Source: Flavobacteriales bacterium (lineage in GTDB: Bacteria; Bacteroidota; Bacteroidia; Flavobacteriales_F; PHOS-HE28). Taken from it: DNA of 64,000 bases. The stretch covers positions 62,001 to 126,000 of the forward strand of contig JACJZJ010000002.1 of NCBI GenBank assembly GCA_020635675.1, read 5' to 3'. The position numbers were made by a program, and so were the translations under genes. Below, piece by piece: positions 62,259-64,000 of the stretch; position 1 is the stretch's first letter; each line of letters opens with the position of its first letter. The notes below the pieces were generated by a model. It searched no databases. It worked only from the letters and a program-made list of their open reading frames with translations, and was not told the DNA's origin.

Positions 62259-62266
62259 TACCTTTG
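62259..62266 (+). promoter_or_regulatory. putative promoter -7 box (TACCTTTG) for the Nfu gene
   Basis: A perfect TAnnTTTG ending 6 nt before the ATG at 62273. It is divergent from the metal-operon box 51 bp away. Confidence 0.6.
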
Positions 62267-62272
62267 CCGCAC

Positions 62273-62881
62273 ATGTCGAGCACGCTCCCCCCGATCACGG
62301 TCTATGCCGAGATGACGCCCAACCCGGCCTCGATGCGCTACGTGGCCAGCCGCCCCTTGCTGGACGAAGGACGCATGTTGGAATTCCGCGGACCCAGCGA
62401 GCCGGAGGGCATCTCGCCATTGGCCCAAAAGATCTTCGATCTCCCTTTCGTGACGGGTGTTTTCATCTCCGGCAACTTCATCACCGTGAACAAGAACGAT
62501 GCGGTGACCTGGGACCTCGTCCAGCTGGAACTGCGCGAATACATCCAGGAGTTCCTGAACACGGACGGGCGTGTGGTGAGTGCGGATGCGCCGTCCCAAG
62601 TCGTGGAAGAGGCGCATGAACGGGCGGCAAGCCACTACCCACCCGGCAATGAGCAGGATGAGCGGATCGTCGCTATTCTGGACGAATATGTGCGTCCCGC
62701 AGTGGAAGGCGATGGCGGCCATATCGGGTTCCGTTCGTACAAGGACGGTATCGTCACGGTCACGCTACGGGGCTCCTGCAGCGGCTGCCCGAGCAGCATG
62801 ATCACGCTCAAGGGTGGCATCGAGAACCTGCTGAAGCAGATGGTCCCCGGTGTGCGCGAGGTGGTCGCGGAAGAACTGTAG
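62273..62881 (+). CDS. Nfu-type iron-sulfur scaffold protein
   Basis: A 202-residue two-domain scaffold. The N-terminal Nfu_N domain begins ITVYAEMTPNPASMRYV and includes FDLPFVTGVFISGNFITV. The C-terminal NifU domain has EGDGGHIGFRSY and the cluster-binding CxxC in GSCSGCPSS. It assembles or carries a 4Fe-4S cluster. The frame is open to 62135, but the ATG at 62273, next to the promoter box, gives the family start. A one-domain NifU protein is encoded at 8109. Confidence 0.92.
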   Translation: MSSTLPPITVYAEMTPNPASMRYVASRPLLDEGRMLEFRGPSEPEGISPLAQKIFDLPFVTGVFISGNFITVNKNDAVTWDLVQLELREYIQEFLNTDGRVVSADAPSQVVEEAHERAASHYPPGNEQDERIVAILDEYVRPAVEGDGGHIGFRSYKDGIVTVTLRGSCSGCPSSMITLKGGIENLLKQMVPGVREVVAEEL

Positions 62882-62951
62882 CCGCATTTTCCACCCTCCC
62901 CGTATGTGCGATCGGGGTAGGTCGCGCATCCCATGGATAAACATCCGAACC

Positions 62952-63668
62952 ATGGGACGTAAAACCCTTCCCCAGCTCATTGCCGCGTTGCTGATGACAC
63001 TGACGGCGAACGCGCAATCCACCGGTGAGATCCGCGGGACCGTATCCGACCCCGATGGCAACCCGCTCTACCTGGCCAATGTCCATGTGGAACGCCCCGG
63101 CGGTACCCAGGGCACCTCTACGGACATGGACGGGCACTTCGTGCTGAAACCGCTGGAGCCGGGGACCTACACGGTGCGGATCTCCTTCGTGGGCTACACC
63201 ACGGCCGAGGTCAGAGATGTATACGTACTGGCGGACAAGATCACCCGGCTGAAGGAGCAGCGCCTGACCATGAACAATGACCTGCCGATCATCGACATTT
63301 CGACCTATGCGCGACCACAGATCGAACCCGAGGAGCCGGGCAAGATGAGCCTGCTCGCTTCGGAATTCAAGAACGACCCGAACCTCAAGGATCCCGTGCG
63401 GATGATCGCCAAGAGTTTCGCGGGTGTCACCCCCGCTCCGAACGGTGATGGCCTGTACTTCCGCGGCAGTCGTTCGGACAACATGGCCTACTATGTGGAC
63501 GGCGTCAAGATGGGCGGGCTCAGCGGTGTACCCTCCTCCGCGATCCGCAGCATCACCGTGTACACCGGAGGATTGCCCGCACGCTATGGGGACGTGACCG
63601 GAGGCGTGATCGCCATTGAGACGAAAAGCTATCTGGACGTGATACAAGAGCGCCATTCCATGCACTGA
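62952..63668 (+). CDS. plug-only TonB-receptor-like protein (no barrel)
   Basis: A 238-residue exported protein. The signal peptide ends MTLTANAQ. Residues of about 22-105 form a carboxypeptidase-like Ig domain (GEIRGTVSDPDGNPLYLANVHV, FVGYTTAEVRDVYV). Residues of about 125-228 form a TonB plug domain (MIAKSFAGVTPAPNGDGLYFRGSRSDN, YYVDGVKMGG, GGLPARYGDVTGG). The protein stops where the barrel would begin. No barrel coding is found in other frames afterward, so it is not a simple frameshift. Such plug-only proteins are known in Flavobacteria; their function is unknown. A sigma factor gene starts 30 nt later. Confidence 0.85.
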   Translation: MGRKTLPQLIAALLMTLTANAQSTGEIRGTVSDPDGNPLYLANVHVERPGGTQGTSTDMDGHFVLKPLEPGTYTVRISFVGYTTAEVRDVYVLADKITRLKEQRLTMNNDLPIIDISTYARPQIEPEEPGKMSLLASEFKNDPNLKDPVRMIAKSFAGVTPAPNGDGLYFRGSRSDNMAYYVDGVKMGGLSGVPSSAIRSITVYTGGLPARYGDVTGGVIAIETKSYLDVIQERHSMH

Positions 63669-63698
63669 ACGCAGGCGATCGTTCCCGAAATTCAGGAT

Positions 63699-64000
63699 AT
63701 GTTCCTGCGGCATGGCCGAACAACGGAGCAGAGCGATGAGGACCTGGTGCGAAGCGCACGCAAAGGGCACCAGGCCTCCCTGGGCGTGCTGTGGGACCGC
63801 TACGCCCACCTCCTGTTCGGCGTGGCCATGAAGTACCTGAAGGACGTGGAGGCCGCCAAGGATGCCGTATTGGAGGTGTTCACCGACCTGCCCGTGAAAC
63901 TGGCGGCGCACGAGGTCGAGTGCTTTCGACCCTGGGTGCACGTGGTGATGCGCAACCATTGCCTGGGGATCCTTCGCCGTAAGGACCTGACCGTGCCGAT
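63699..64000 (+). CDS. ECF-type RNA polymerase sigma factor, N-terminal part cut by the window edge
   Basis: The first 100 codons of a sigma-70-family protein. Region 2 is clear: SDEDLVRSARKGHQASLGVLWDRY, YLKDVEAAKDAVLEVFTDL and FRPWVHVVMRNHCLGILRR, as in Bacteroidota ECF sigma factors. It continues beyond the window, so region 4 is not seen. ATG 63699 is the first ATG in the frame; an upstream stop lies at 63666. It follows the plug-only gene by 30 nt and may form part of a transmembrane signalling group with it. Confidence 0.8.
   Translation, partial: MFLRHGRTTEQSDEDLVRSARKGHQASLGVLWDRYAHLLFGVAMKYLKDVEAAKDAVLEVFTDLPVKLAAHEVECFRPWVHVVMRNHCLGILRRKDLTVP

Noticed and set aside
63660..63700. 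A frameshift separating a TonB plug from a lost barrel
   Set aside because: The sequence after 63668 encodes a sigma factor, and no frame there resembles receptor barrel strands.

Overview
The window reads as chromosomal DNA of a G+C-rich member of the Bacteroidota, most likely a Flavobacteriales-type lineage. The evidence is the gliding-motility pair gldB/gldC, a PorG-type (DUF6089) outer-membrane protein, three type IX secretion system (T9SS) cargo proteins with type A or type B C-terminal sorting domains, several Bacteroidota-specific families (DUF4421, DUF4296, DUF5689, PorT-like barrels), and promoter-like TAnnTTTG boxes just upstream of many start codons with no Shine-Dalgarno sequences. 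Base composition was judged by eye, and the genus cannot be named from the sequence alone. No tRNA, rRNA, insertion sequence, prophage or CRISPR array was seen.

Layout. 1-9.4 kb: tail of an alpha/beta hydrolase, engB, then gldB-gldC divergent from a PorT-like barrel, nadE-DUF4421, the korA-korB 2-oxoacid:ferredoxin oxidoreductase operon and an mrp-nifU iron-sulfur pair. 9.5-13 kb: trmB with a Cys-less MGMT-like protein, a MurG-like glycosyltransferase, and a secreted DNA/RNA endonuclease. 13.2-20 kb: two tandem, roughly 1,120-residue VCBS/FG-GAP lipoproteins. 20-24.4 kb: a PhoR-like histidine kinase, a Na/Pi cotransporter with PhoU domain, a small lipoprotein and a LuxE-family protein. 24.4-31.1 kb: an orphan T9SS sorting-domain fragment, a delta-60-repeat T9SS cargo protein, tyrS, an SDR epimerase, and a polyprenol-phosphate mannosyltransferase - dihydroorotase - DUF4296 operon.

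31.1-40.6 kb is a giant T9SS type B surface protein of about 3,130 residues. Its gene holds two homogenised repeat arrays, 10 x 237 bp and 15 x 240 bp, and is broken by a 40-bp imperfect duplication that shifts the frame. 40.7-47 kb: a TonB-dependent receptor - DUF5689 lipoprotein - T9SS secreted OB-fold protein operon ending in a clear terminator, facing a secreted endonuclease/exonuclease/phosphatase. Together these look like a nucleic-acid scavenging locus.

47-58.6 kb is a conserved housekeeping and envelope cluster: pdxJ, hydrolase, CBS protein, BamA-like barrel, nadK, porG, uppS, bamA, two ompH/skp genes and murI. It combines undecaprenyl carrier synthesis, outer-membrane protein assembly, a T9SS component and peptidoglycan precursor supply. 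58.6-62.2 kb is a likely metal-handling operon: small Cys-rich protein, TonB-dependent receptor with a Cys-Cys plug, HMA protein, gamma-carbonic anhydrase. The window ends with an Nfu-type scaffold, a plug-only TonB-receptor-like protein and the start of an ECF-type sigma factor.
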